A DNA stretch of 64,000 bases, from assembly GCF_020991065.1 (NCBI RefSeq), contig NZ_CP087710.1, forward strand, positions 2,666,001-2,730,000, in the 5' to 3' direction. This document shows positions 28,264 to 36,303 of the stretch, in pieces (within the stretch, counting starts at the first letter, position 1; every line of letters begins with the position of its first letter). The notes under the pieces are model-generated. The model was not told where the DNA came from and did no database searches. It worked only from the letters and a program-made list of their open reading frames with translations. Made by a program: the position numbers and the translations under genes. The DNA is from Nocardioides okcheonensis. GTDB lineage: Bacteria; Actinomycetota; Actinomycetes; Propionibacteriales; Nocardioidaceae.

Positions 28264-30201
28264 ATGCAGGCCGGAGACGTCCTCGCCGACCGCTACCGGC
28301 TCGACGACCTGCTCGCCGAGAACGGCACCGGCCGTTTCTGGCGTGCCTACGACCGCGTCCTGCACCGCGCCGTCGCGGTCCACGTCCTCGCCGCCGACGA
28401 CGAGCGCGCCGAGCCGCTGCTCGAGGCCGCCCGCCGCGCCGGACCCGTCATCGACCGCCGACTGCTGCGCGTGCTCGACGCGGAGGTCGCCGACGGGCGC
28501 TGCTACGTCGTCAACGAGTGGGGCCAGGGCGACTCCCTCGACGTCCTGCTCACCCGCGAGGGCCCCCTGCCGCCCCGCCGGGCCGCGTGGCTGGTCGCCG
28601 AGGTGGCCGACAGCATCGCCGAGGCGCACGCCCAGGGGCTCGCCCACGGCCGGCTCGCCCCGGAGAACGTGCTCGTCGACCAGCACGGCCAGGTCCGGAT
28701 CATCGGCTTCGGCGTCGACGCCGCCCTGCGCGGCCTCGGCCCCGGCCGCACCGGGGTCGACGAGATCGACCTGGTCGGCCTGCTCTACGCCGCCCTCACC
28801 GGCCGCTGGGCCGGCGTCTCGCAGTCGACGCTCCCGCCCGCCCCGGAGGCGCACGGCACCGTCCTGCGCCCGCGCCGGGTCCGCGCCGGCATCCCACGCG
28901 TCCTCGACGCGCTGTGCGACCAGGTGCTCGCCCCGCAGCACTCGTCGGCGGCGGCCTCCGACCTCAGCGCCCGGGCCGTGCGCGACCTGCTGGCCGACTA
29001 CGTCGGTGAGCTGACCGGCACCCACGTCCCGGTCGCCGGCACCCGACCCCCGGCGTCCCCGGCGTCCCGCCGCACCCGCCTCCGGCCGGCCACCCCGGAC
29101 GCCGACGCGACCGCGGTCACGCCGCCCGTCACGCCCGCCGCGGAGGGCGAGCCGGCGGACCCGACCGAGGCGATCGGGTCCACGACCCCGCCCACGACGC
29201 CCGTCACCCCCGCGGAGCCGCTCGAGGCGCCGGCCACCGGCGACGTGTCGTCGACCGACCTGCCCACCCAGGCCGGGATGCCGGTGTTCCACGACGACGA
29301 CGAGGTCGACTGGCTGCGCGCGCGCACCGACAGGCCGGCTCCGCCGCCGCCGCTCGACGAGCCCGCGCCCAAGCCGCTGTTCGCCCCCGACCCCCCGGAG
29401 GGAGAGCCCGTCCGCCGTCCCCGTCCCGGGAGCCGGGCCGCGTCGGCGGGCCCGGACTACTGGCCGTGGGACGCCTCCTCGCCGGGCCCGGACTCCGGCG
29501 TGCGCCCCGTCTCGCGCGACACCGGGGGCTGGGGCACCGGCTCGTGGTCCGACGACCGCTGGGGCACCGGCGACGGCCTGCAGGACACCGGCGACCAGGT
29601 GCCGGGCCGCAGCTGGTTCCGGCTGGCCCTGGTGGTCGCCGTGCTGGCCGTCGTCGCGGTCGCGGCCGTGGCGGCCTACCAGCTCGGCCTGCCCGCCGCG
29701 ATCGACGACGCCACGGACGACCCGACCACCTCGACCTCGCCGAGCGCCGCGGCGCCGACGCCGTTCACCGGCCTCGTCGCCGACGACTTCGACCCGCAGG
29801 GCTCCGAGCCCCGCGAGGAGAACCCGGAGTCTGTCCCGAACGTCGTCGACGGCGACCCCGCGACCACGTGGACCACCTCCACCTACCGGCAGAACTTCGG
29901 CCCCGGCGGCCTCAAGACCGGCGTGGGCCTGGTCGTCGACCTCGGTGCCGCCAAGGACGTACGACGCGTGGTGGTCACCACCGAGGGCGGGCAGACCGCG
30001 TTCGCGGCCTACGTCACCAGCGAGGCCCCGACGGCCGTCGCCGACCTGAGCCCCGTGGGCACGGCGTCGGGCACCGGCGAGCTGGCCGTCGACCTGTCCG
30101 AGGCGGTCTCCGGGCGCTACGTGACCGTGTGGCTCACGGTGTTGCCCGAGACGGGCGACGGCTTCCGCGGCACGATCTCCGAGGTGCAGGTGCTCGGGTG
30201 A
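28264..30201 (+). CDS. MurJ-associated pseudokinase with extracellular galactose-binding-like domain
   Basis: A 645-residue protein. Residues 1-250 have the kinase fold but lost catalysis: VAVH replaces VAVK (His40), HGRLAPEN replaces HRDxKPxN, and GFG replaces DFG. A long Pro/Thr-rich linker (about 260-450) leads to one membrane helix (about 458-478), and the C-terminal 150 residues look like a discoidin/galactose-binding sandwich (NVVDGDPATTWTTSTY, DVRRVVVTTEGG). It corresponds to the C-terminal part of mycobacterial MviN, whose phosphorylated pseudokinase recruits FhaA. A similar regulatory partnership with MurJ is inferred. The ribosome site GAGGAGGTGAGG supports ATG 28264. It overlaps sigM by 4 nt. 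Confidence 0.85.
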   Translation: MQAGDVLADRYRLDDLLAENGTGRFWRAYDRVLHRAVAVHVLAADDERAEPLLEAARRAGPVIDRRLLRVLDAEVADGRCYVVNEWGQGDSLDVLLTREGPLPPRRAAWLVAEVADSIAEAHAQGLAHGRLAPENVLVDQHGQVRIIGFGVDAALRGLGPGRTGVDEIDLVGLLYAALTGRWAGVSQSTLPPAPEAHGTVLRPRRVRAGIPRVLDALCDQVLAPQHSSAAASDLSARAVRDLLADYVGELTGTHVPVAGTRPPASPASRRTRLRPATPDADATAVTPPVTPAAEGEPADPTEAIGSTTPPTTPVTPAEPLEAPATGDVSSTDLPTQAGMPVFHDDDEVDWLRARTDRPAPPPPLDEPAPKPLFAPDPPEGEPVRRPRPGSRAASAGPDYWPWDASSPGPDSGVRPVSRDTGGWGTGSWSDDRWGTGDGLQDTGDQVPGRSWFRLALVVAVLAVVAVAAVAAYQLGLPAAIDDATDDPTTSTSPSAAAPTPFTGLVADDFDPQGSEPREENPESVPNVVDGDPATTWTTSTYRQNFGPGGLKTGVGLVVDLGAAKDVRRVVVTTEGGQTAFAAYVTSEAPTAVADLSPVGTASGTGELAVDLSEAVSGRYVTVWLTVLPETGDGFRGTISEVQVLG

Positions 30202-30866
30202 GCGACGACCAGACCCCCGGACGCTCCGACCAGGACCTGCTCCGGGCCCACGTCGACGGTGACGCAGACGCCTTCGGCGAGCTGTTCGCCCGCCACCGCG
30301 ACCGGCTGTGGGCCGTCGCGCTGCGCACCATGGGCAACCCCGAGGACGCTGCCGACGGCCTCCAGGACGGCATGATCGCGGCCTTCCGGCGCGCCGGCTC
30401 CTACCGTGGCGAGGCCGCCGTCACGACGTGGCTGCACCGGGTCGTCGTCAACGCGTGCCTCGACCGGATCCGCGCGGCGAAGATCCGCCGTCTCGAGGCG
30501 CTCCCCGACGACGTCGAGGACCGCGGATCGCTGGTCGCGACCGCCGAGCACGACGACGAGCCGGACGCGGCCGCGGAGGCCGCGGAGCGCCGGCAGCGGG
30601 TGCTCGACGCGCTCGCCACCCTGCCGCCCGACCAGCGCGCCGCGCTGGTGCTGGTCGACATGGAGGGCTACCCCGTCGCCGAGGTGGCCGAGATGCTCGG
30701 CTGTGCGGAGGGCACCGTGAAGTCCCGCTGCTCCCGGGGCCGGTCCAGGCTCGCCGCCCTGCTGGTCGACCTGCACCGACCCCCGGGTGAGGTGCCTCAC
30801 GGGAACCCTCCGCCGGACGGGCCCGTCCCAACCACGGTGCGCCCGCGAGGCCCGCCGGCGCCCTGA
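30198..30866 (+). CDS. sigM: ECF RNA polymerase sigma factor SigM
   Basis: A 222-residue group IV sigma factor. Region 2 (about 18-85) has [20 protein letters not shown] and [20 protein letters not shown], and region 4 (about 130-185) has [20 protein letters not shown] and [14 protein letters not shown], the -35-recognising helix-turn-helix. Gene order murJ-pseudokinase-sigM-anti-sigma-trxB-trxA matches that of mycobacterial sigM, which supports the name. A Pro-rich C-terminal tail follows region 4. GTG 30198 overlaps the previous stop. It should be held by the next gene product until released by a signal. Confidence 0.9.
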   Translation: MSDDQTPGRSDQDLLRAHVDGDADAFGELFARHRDRLWAVALRTMGNPEDAADGLQDGMIAAFRRAGSYRGEAAVTTWLHRVVVNACLDRIRAAKIRRLEALPDDVEDRGSLVATAEHDDEPDAAAEAAERRQRVLDALATLPPDQRAALVLVDMEGYPVAEVAEMLGCAEGTVKSRCSRGRSRLAALLVDLHRPPGEVPHGNPPPDGPVPTTVRPRGPPAP

Positions 30867-30913
30867 GCACCCCGACCCCCGACCATCCACGCGCGCCCCG
30901 AGGAGGTGACCCG

Positions 30914-31663
30914 ATGACCGACGCACCCGACCTGCCGCCCGAGCACGACGCCGTACGCCGGATGCTGGCCGACGCCCGCCACCGCGACGCCACGCCTCCC
31001 GAGGTCGTCGCCCGCCTCGACGAGGCGCTCGCCGGCCTGGTCGCCGAGCGGGCGACGCCGTCCGCCGAGCCGACACCGGCCGACGACCGCAGCCCGGCGG
31101 CCTCCGTCGTCGACCTGGCCGCGCGCCGTCGTCGGCGCGCCGGCGCGGGCCTGCTCGTCGCCGCCGCGGCCGTCGTGGTCGCCGGCGTCGCGGTCGGCCA
31201 GGTCCTCCCCACCGGGGGCGGCTCCGACGACTCGGGCGGCGACTCGGCCTCCTCCGCCGAGGGCGGCGGCGAGCCGGGGGCCACGTCCTCCCAGCAGGAC
31301 TCCTTCGGCGCGGAGGCGGGCCCCTCCGACGGCGACGAGGAGCTGGGCTCGGCCGAGACCAAGCGCGAGATCACGCCCCAGTCCGGGCTCCCCGGCCTGT
31401 CGAGCGCCGACGCGGGGCTCCGCGATCGGCTGCTGGCCCTGCGATCCGGCGCGGCGCGGGGTCCGGCCGCGCTCGACCAGCTCCAGGCGGCCAGCGCGTG
31501 CCGCACCACGGCCACCGGTCCCGGTCGACGCCTCCCCGTCGAGGTCGACGGCCAGGTGGGCCTCGTCGTCTACCGCGCCCCGGCCGGCGCCGACCAGGAC
31601 GCCGTGGTCTACGTCTGCGGCACCCCGGAGCCTGTGCGCACCGTCACCCTCCCGGCTCCCTGA
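30914..31663 (+). CDS. Putative SigM anti-sigma factor (RsmA position)
   Basis: A 249-residue protein with a cytoplasmic head (about 1-75), one membrane helix (about 78-98, LLVAAAAVVVAGVAVG) and a low-complexity Ser/Gly/Glu extracellular segment leading to a C-terminal domain with two cysteines (SACRTTA, VYVCGTP). The head PEHDAVRRMLADARH is only loosely like an anti-sigma domain, with no HxxxCxxC zinc motif. Assignment rests on position after sigM, where mycobacteria have RsmA, and on topology. ATG 30914 has a perfect AGGAGGTGA site. Confidence 0.7.
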   Translation: MTDAPDLPPEHDAVRRMLADARHRDATPPEVVARLDEALAGLVAERATPSAEPTPADDRSPAASVVDLAARRRRRAGAGLLVAAAAVVVAGVAVGQVLPTGGGSDDSGGDSASSAEGGGEPGATSSQQDSFGAEAGPSDGDEELGSAETKREITPQSGLPGLSSADAGLRDRLLALRSGAARGPAALDQLQAASACRTTATGPGRRLPVEVDGQVGLVVYRAPAGADQDAVVYVCGTPEPVRTVTLPAP

Positions 31664-31679
31664 GGCGTCGGCCGCGCCG

Positions 31680-31706
31680 GGAAGAACGCTGGCCTACGAT
31701 CGGTTG
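31680..31706 (+). promoter_or_regulatory. SigR/SigH-type promoter before trxB
   Basis: GGAAG (31680-31684), 18 nt, then GTTG (31703-31706). The thiol-stress sigma R/H consensus is GGAAT-N18-GTT. A housekeeping-like TACGAT lies in the spacer at 31695-31700. The transcript would have a leader of about 45 nt before ATG 31756. Confidence 0.55.
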
Positions 31707-31755
31707 ACACCGTCGTACGCACACCACCGAGCACAGCCAGGAGCAACCAGTTCTC

Positions 31756-32763
31756 ATGAGCACCGAGACGCGCAACGTCATCATCATCGGCTCGGGGCCC
31801 TCGGGCTACACCGCAGCCGTCTACGCGGCCCGCGCGGCGCTGCAGCCGCTGGTCTTCGAGGGCTCCGTCACCGCCGGCGGCGCGCTGATGAACACCACCG
31901 AGGTCGAGAACTTCCCCGGCTTCCGCGACGGCATCATGGGTCCGGCCTTGATGGACGAGATGCGCGCCCAGGCCGAGCGGTTCGGCGCCGAGCTGATCGC
32001 CGACGACGTGGTCGAGGTCGACCTCACCGGCGACGTCAAGGTCGTGAAGACCGCCACCGACACCTACACCGCACGCTCGGTGATCCTGTCCACCGGCTCG
32101 GGCTACCGCAAGCTCGGCCTGCCCCGCGAGGACGAGCTGTCCGGGCGCGGCGTCTCGTGGTGCGCGACCTGCGACGGCTTCTTCTTCCGCGAGCAGGCCA
32201 TCGCCGTGGTCGGTGGCGGCGACTCCGCCATCGAGGAGGCGACGTTCCTGACCCGCTTCGCCTCGAAGGTCTACCTGATCCACCGCCGCGACGAGCTGCG
32301 CGCCTCCAAGATCATGCAGGAGCGCGCCTTCGCCGACCCCAAGCTCGAGATGGTCTGGAACGCCGAGGTCGCCGAGATCAACGGCGCCGACAAGCTCGAG
32401 TCGATCACGCTGCGCGACACCGTCACCGGCGAGGAGCGCGGCCTCGACGTGACCGGCCTGTTCATCGCGATCGGCCACGACCCGCGCTCGGAGCTGCTCA
32501 CCGGCCAGGTCGACCTCGACGACGACGGCTACGTCCTCGTCGAGCACCCCTCCACCAAGACCAACCTGCCCGGTGTCTTCGCCGCGGGCGACCTGGTCGA
32601 CCACCACTACCGCCAGGCGATCACCGCCGCCGGCACCGGCTGCGCGGCCGCCCTCGACGCGGAGCGCTTCATCGCCGCCCTCGACCACGAGGCCTCCACC
32701 GCCGGCGACGCCGCCGCGACGGTCGAGGCGATCGAGGAGCAGGTGCAGACCGCCGGCGCCTGA
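31756..32763 (+). CDS. trxB: Thioredoxin-disulfide reductase
   Basis: A 335-residue flavoenzyme that passes electrons from NADPH to thioredoxin. It has the FAD-binding [19 protein letters not shown] at the N-terminus, the NADPH-binding [15 protein letters not shown], the redox-active pair Cys136-Cys139 in WCATCDGF, and the C-terminal FAD segment [20 protein letters not shown]. Length is normal; a short extra acidic C-terminal tail (about 310-335) is present. ATG 31756 follows CAGGAG. It forms an operon with trxA 102 bp downstream. Confidence 0.97.
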   Translation: MSTETRNVIIIGSGPSGYTAAVYAARAALQPLVFEGSVTAGGALMNTTEVENFPGFRDGIMGPALMDEMRAQAERFGAELIADDVVEVDLTGDVKVVKTATDTYTARSVILSTGSGYRKLGLPREDELSGRGVSWCATCDGFFFREQAIAVVGGGDSAIEEATFLTRFASKVYLIHRRDELRASKIMQERAFADPKLEMVWNAEVAEINGADKLESITLRDTVTGEERGLDVTGLFIAIGHDPRSELLTGQVDLDDDGYVLVEHPSTKTNLPGVFAAGDLVDHHYRQAITAAGTGCAAALDAERFIAALDHEASTAGDAAATVEAIEEQVQTAGA

Positions 32764-32865
32764 GCCGGCCACCGCGGCGGGGAACAGATGTCCCCGGGGC
32801 GGTGTTGACTAGGACGTCGCCGCTCCCGCGGCAACCCGACACTTCCGATGAAAGGGGCAAGTGCA

Positions 32866-33189
32866 GTGGCCGACATCGCCGCCGTGACCGACGCCGAGTT
32901 CGAGGCGCAGGTCCTCAAGTCCGACAAGCCCGTCCTGGTGGACTTCTGGGCTGAGTGGTGCGGCCCGTGCCGCCAGGTCGCCCCGATCCTCGACGAGCTC
33001 AACAAGGAGCACGGCGAGAAGCTGACGTTCCTCAAGATGAACGTCGACGAGAACCCCGTCACGCCGTCCTCCTACCGCGTGACCGGCATCCCGACCATCA
33101 ACGTCTACCAGGGCGGCGAGGTCGTGAAGTCCATCGTGGGCGCCAAGCCCAAGGCTGCGCTGCTCAAGGAGCTCGAGGGCATCATCTGA
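32866..33189 (+). CDS. trxA: Thioredoxin
   Basis: A 107-residue thioredoxin with the active site WAEWCGPCRQ (Cys32, Cys35) and the cis-proline loop RVTGIPTINVY. It reduces protein disulfides and supplies ribonucleotide reductase and peroxiredoxins. I chose GTG 32866 because AAAGGGGC at 32851 is a good ribosome site 9 nt before it; an upstream in-frame ATG at 32848 would include that site in the coding region and has no support. Twin hairpins after the stop form the likely operon end. Confidence 0.97.
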   Translation: MADIAAVTDAEFEAQVLKSDKPVLVDFWAEWCGPCRQVAPILDELNKEHGEKLTFLKMNVDENPVTPSSYRVTGIPTINVYQGGEVVKSIVGAKPKAALLKELEGII

Positions 33190-33197
33190 GACGAGCA

Positions 33198-33274
33198 GCT
33201 GGCCGCGAGGAACGAGCGGCCAGCGTGGGCTCGGCCAGATTGAGCAAGTCCCGCGGCTGAGGAACGAAGCCGCG
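33198..33274. terminator. Twin hairpins with the same GAGGAACGA loop
   Basis: Stem GCTGGCCGC/GCGGCCAGC (33198-33206, 33216-33224) and stem CGCGGCT/AGCCGCG (33252-33258, 33268-33274) both enclose exactly GAGGAACGA. They lie between converging trxA and the GNAT gene and lack T-tracts. Confidence 0.65.
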
Positions 33275-33302
33275 ACGGACGCGTCGAAGTCTCCCAGGCC
33301 CG

Positions 33303-33947
33303 CTAGTCGCTCGAGGCGGCCCGCACCGATCCGATCGGGCGGGTCGCCTTCTGCGTGGGCCGCACCGCGCCCCACACCCGCTCCAGCGCCGCCTCGACCT
33401 CGTCCTTCCAGCTGAGCGCGGTGCGCAGCTCCATCCGCACCCGCGGCGTCGTGGGGTGCGCGCGCTGGGTCTTGAACCCCACGCTCCCCCAGAACTCCGC
33501 CGGCAGCACGCACCCGTCCGGGCGGCCGCGGGTGTCGCCGTACGCCTCGATCGCGGTGTGGCCGCGCGGCACGAGGTCCGCGGCCATCGCCTGCACCAGC
33601 AGCCGCCCGAGACCGCCGCGGCGCCACGCGGGGTCGACCCAGGCGGTCGCGGCCAGCACCGCGTCGGGCGAGGTCGGCGCGGTCGGGAGTGTCGCGGCCC
33701 CCGGCAGCCGGGAGGCGGGGGCGTACACGATGTGCCCGACGGTGCGGCCGTCGACGCGGACCACGCGTCCGCACGATCCCCAGTCGCGCAGCACCTCGGA
33801 GAGCCACTGCTCCTTCTGGGCGGTGCGCTCCGCGACGTCGAGCCGTGCCCGGTCGACCGGCCCGAGCTCCCAGAACAGGCACGACCGGACCGGGTCGGCC
33901 AGCTCCGCGAGGTGGTCGACCGTCAGGCGCGCGGTCTTGCGGGACAC
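33303..33947 (-). CDS. GNAT family N-acetyltransferase
   Basis: A 214-residue protein. The acetyl-CoA-binding core is AATAWVDPAWRRGGLGRLLVQAMAADL (pyrophosphate loop RRGGLGR, about residue 110), followed by IEAYGDTRG and a late FWGSVGFKTQR strand. N-terminal residues 1-60 are family-specific and Trp-rich. The substrate is unknown. A gene of this kind also stands near parB in mycobacteria. GTG 33947 is set by TAGCAT 6 nt before it. It is divergent from the aminotransferase gene. Confidence 0.82.
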   Translation of the reverse strand: MSRKTARLTVDHLAELADPVRSCLFWELGPVDRARLDVAERTAQKEQWLSEVLRDWGSCGRVVRVDGRTVGHIVYAPASRLPGAATLPTAPTSPDAVLAATAWVDPAWRRGGLGRLLVQAMAADLVPRGHTAIEAYGDTRGRPDGCVLPAEFWGSVGFKTQRAHPTTPRVRMELRTALSWKDEVEAALERVWGAVRPTQKATRPIGSVRAASSD

Positions 33948-33953
33948 ACGTCG

Positions 33954-33959
33954 ATGCTA
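33954..33959 (-). promoter_or_regulatory. -10 box TAGCAT, leaderless start of GNAT gene
   Basis: On the minus strand TAGCAT is 6 nt before GTG 33947. Confidence 0.6.
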
Positions 33960-33988
33960 GCGGGACGCAGCGCCTGAGAGGATGGGGT

Positions 33989-35203
33989 GTGCGCCCGATC
34001 CGACAGAGCAAGAAGCTGCAGGGAGTCCGCTACGACGTGCGCGGACCGATCCTCGTCGAGGCCCAGCGGCTCGAGGCAGAGGGGCACCGGATCCTCAAGC
34101 TCAACATCGGCAACACCGCACCGTTCGGCTTCGAGGCCCCCGAGCAGATCCTCGCGGACATGATGCACCACCTCCCGCAGGCCCAGGGCTACGCGGACTC
34201 GCAGGGGATCTGGTCGGCGCGCACGGCCGTCATGCACTACTACCAGTCGCGAGGGTTGCGTGACGTGGGCGTGGAGGACGTCTTCATCGGCAACGGCGTG
34301 TCCGAGCTGATCTCGATGGTGCTCCAGGCGTTCGTCGACGACGGCAACGAGATCCTCGTCCCCTCGCCCGACTACCCGCTGTGGACCGGGGCGGTCACCC
34401 TCGCCGGCGGCATCCCGGTGCACTACCGGTGCGACGAGGAGGACGACTGGAACCCCGACCTCGCCGACATCGAGTCGAAGATCACCGAGAACACGCACGC
34501 CCTGGTGATCATCAACCCGAACAACCCCACCGGCGCCGTCTACAGCGAGGAGACGGTGAAGGGGCTCGTCGACATCGCCCGGCGCCACGAGCTGGTCGTG
34601 ATGGCCGACGAGATCTACGAGAAGATCCTGTTCGAGGACGCCGTCCACCACCACGCGGCGACCCACGCCGGCAACGACGTGCTGACGCTGACGTTCTCCG
34701 GGCTGTCCAAGGCCTACCGGGTGTGCGGCTACCGCGCGGGCTGGGTGATGGTCTCGGGCCCGAAGGAGCTCGCGACCGACTTCCTCGAGGGCCTGACGCT
34801 GATCGCCAACATGCGGATGTGCGCCAACGTGCCCGCCCAGCACGCCATCCAGACGGCGCTCGGCGGCTACCAGTCGGTCGAGGAGCTGATCGGTCCCGGC
34901 GGCCGGTTCTACGAGCAGTCGATGCTGGCCCACCGGCTGCTCAACGAGGTCCCCGGCGTCTCCAACGTGAAGCCGCGCGGCGCGCTCTACTGCTTCCCGC
35001 GCCTCGACCCCGCGGTCTACCCGATCGAGGACGACCAGGACTTCGTGATCGAGCTGCTGCGGGCCAAGAAGATCCTCGTCACCCACGGCACGGGCTTCAA
35101 CTGGCCCGCCCCCGACCACTTCCGGCTCGTGACGCTGCCCGAGGCGAGCGTGCTCGAGGAGGCGATCGGCCGGATCGCCGACTTCCTCGCGACGCGACGC
35201 TGA
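33989..35203 (+). CDS. Class I/II PLP aminotransferase (AlaA-like)
   Basis: A 404-residue fold-type I aminotransferase. The PLP lysine is Lys241 in FSGLSKAYRVCGYRAGW, preceded by VIINPNNPTGAVYS and VMADEIYEKILF, which hold cofactor-binding Asn, Asp and Tyr. The opening KKLQGVRYDVRGPILVEA and LKLNIGNTAPFGF is characteristic of the AlaA group, which makes alanine from pyruvate and glutamate, so alanine or related amino acid synthesis is likely. GTG 33989 is 5 nt after GAGGAT, a weak leaderless promoter. Next gene starts 47 bp later. Confidence 0.9.
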   Translation: MRPIRQSKKLQGVRYDVRGPILVEAQRLEAEGHRILKLNIGNTAPFGFEAPEQILADMMHHLPQAQGYADSQGIWSARTAVMHYYQSRGLRDVGVEDVFIGNGVSELISMVLQAFVDDGNEILVPSPDYPLWTGAVTLAGGIPVHYRCDEEDDWNPDLADIESKITENTHALVIINPNNPTGAVYSEETVKGLVDIARRHELVVMADEIYEKILFEDAVHHHAATHAGNDVLTLTFSGLSKAYRVCGYRAGWVMVSGPKELATDFLEGLTLIANMRMCANVPAQHAIQTALGGYQSVEELIGPGGRFYEQSMLAHRLLNEVPGVSNVKPRGALYCFPRLDPAVYPIEDDQDFVIELLRAKKILVTHGTGFNWPAPDHFRLVTLPEASVLEEAIGRIADFLATRR

Positions 35204-35237
35204 TCACGAAGGGTCGCGGGCACGGCTCGCCGGACCC

Positions 35238-35243
35238 TAGGCT
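35238..35243 (+). promoter_or_regulatory. -10 box TAGGCT, leaderless start of acyltransferase
   Basis: TAGGCT is 7 nt before ATG 35251. Confidence 0.65.
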
Positions 35244-35250
35244 CCTCGCC

Positions 35251-36030
35251 ATGCGCGACGTGACCTACCCCCCGATCATCGTCACGGCCAAGGCGGCGTT
35301 CCGGGCGCTGGGCCAGAACTTCCAGATGACCGGAACCGAGCACGTCCCGCGGGACGGCGGCGTGCTGCTGGCCTTCAACCACATCAGCTACGTGGACTTC
35401 GTCTACGGAGGCTTCGCGGCGAACCCGTCCGGCCGCCTGGTCCGCTTCATGGCCAAGCGTGAGCTCTTCGACCACCGCTACGTGGGTCCGCTGATGCGCT
35501 CGCTGCACCACATCGAGGTCGACCGGGGCGAGGGCGTCGCGAGCTTCCACACCGCCGTCGACTACCTGCGCCAGGGGGAGGCCGTCGGGATCTTCCCCGA
35601 GGCGACCATCTCGCGGGCGATGGAGCTCAAGGAGCTCAAGACCGGTGCCGTACGCATCGCGGCCGAGGCCGGCGTACCGCTCGTGCCCGTGATCCTGTGG
35701 GGCACCCAGCGGATGATGACCAAGGACCACCCCCGCGACTTCTCCCGGGGCACGACCATCGCGATCCGGGTCGGCGAGGCGATGCACCCCACGGGCGCCG
35801 ACCCCGTCGCGGAGACCGCCGAGCTCCGCGACCGGATGTCCGCCATGCTCGCGACCACGGTGGCGGAGTACCCGGCCGACGAGCAGCCGCCGGGCTCCTG
35901 GTGGGTCCCGGCGTCGATGGGCGGCAGCGCCCCCACCCTCGAGGAGGCCGCCCGCCTCGACGCCGAGGAGAAGCGGGAGCGGGCCCGCAAGCGTGCCGAG
36001 AAGCGTGCGAAGCGACAGGCCGACTCGTAG
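35251..36030 (+). CDS. 1-acyl-glycerol-3-phosphate acyltransferase family (PlsC-like)
   Basis: A 259-residue acyltransferase. Conserved blocks are NHISYVD (His44, Asp49), the second block FMAKRELFDH, IFPEATIS as block III and VPLVPVILWG as block IV. These enzymes acylate lysophosphatidic acid at the membrane. There is no clear membrane helix, only a hydrophobic N-terminal segment. A Lys/Arg-rich C-terminal helix (KRERARKRAEKRAKRQ) probably binds the membrane or nucleic acid. An inverted repeat just after the stop may be its terminator. Confidence 0.9.
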   Translation: MRDVTYPPIIVTAKAAFRALGQNFQMTGTEHVPRDGGVLLAFNHISYVDFVYGGFAANPSGRLVRFMAKRELFDHRYVGPLMRSLHHIEVDRGEGVASFHTAVDYLRQGEAVGIFPEATISRAMELKELKTGAVRIAAEAGVPLVPVILWGTQRMMTKDHPRDFSRGTTIAIRVGEAMHPTGADPVAETAELRDRMSAMLATTVAEYPADEQPPGSWWVPASMGGSAPTLEEAARLDAEEKRERARKRAEKRAKRQADS

Positions 36031-36073
36031 ACATCTCGACTTGTCGACAGGTCGATCTGTCGCTTTGTCGACA
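36009..36073. repeat. Inverted repeat and TGTCGCTTTGTCGACA element after acyltransferase
   Basis: AAGCGACAG at the end of the gene is inverted as CTGTCGCTT (36057-36065). The right side also holds two TTGTCGACA words and TGTCGCTTTGTCGACA at 36058-36073, which recurs exactly inside dnaA at 43609-43624. Confidence 0.65.
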
Positions 36074-36303
36074 TTTGTCCTGATCCAGCGCGTGGGCTGA
36101 CCAGCCCGCCCAGGCCCTGTCACGCCCTCGGGCGGCCGGCGTCGGCGCCGCCGCGGGCATGGTCCGCACCGGACCGCTCCGCCATCCCGCAGGCCTGCGG
36201 CACCGTCGCAGTCGGCACCGCAGCCCCCGGTGGCCAAGCGACGACCTCCGGGCCGTCCCCGCTACGCGTTCGACGGACGCCCGCACCCCGCCACCGCGGT
36301 CTA

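Noticed and set aside
32848-32865. ATG start six codons upstream for trxA
   Set aside because: It would place the AAAGGGGC ribosome site inside the coding region and adds residues absent from thioredoxins.
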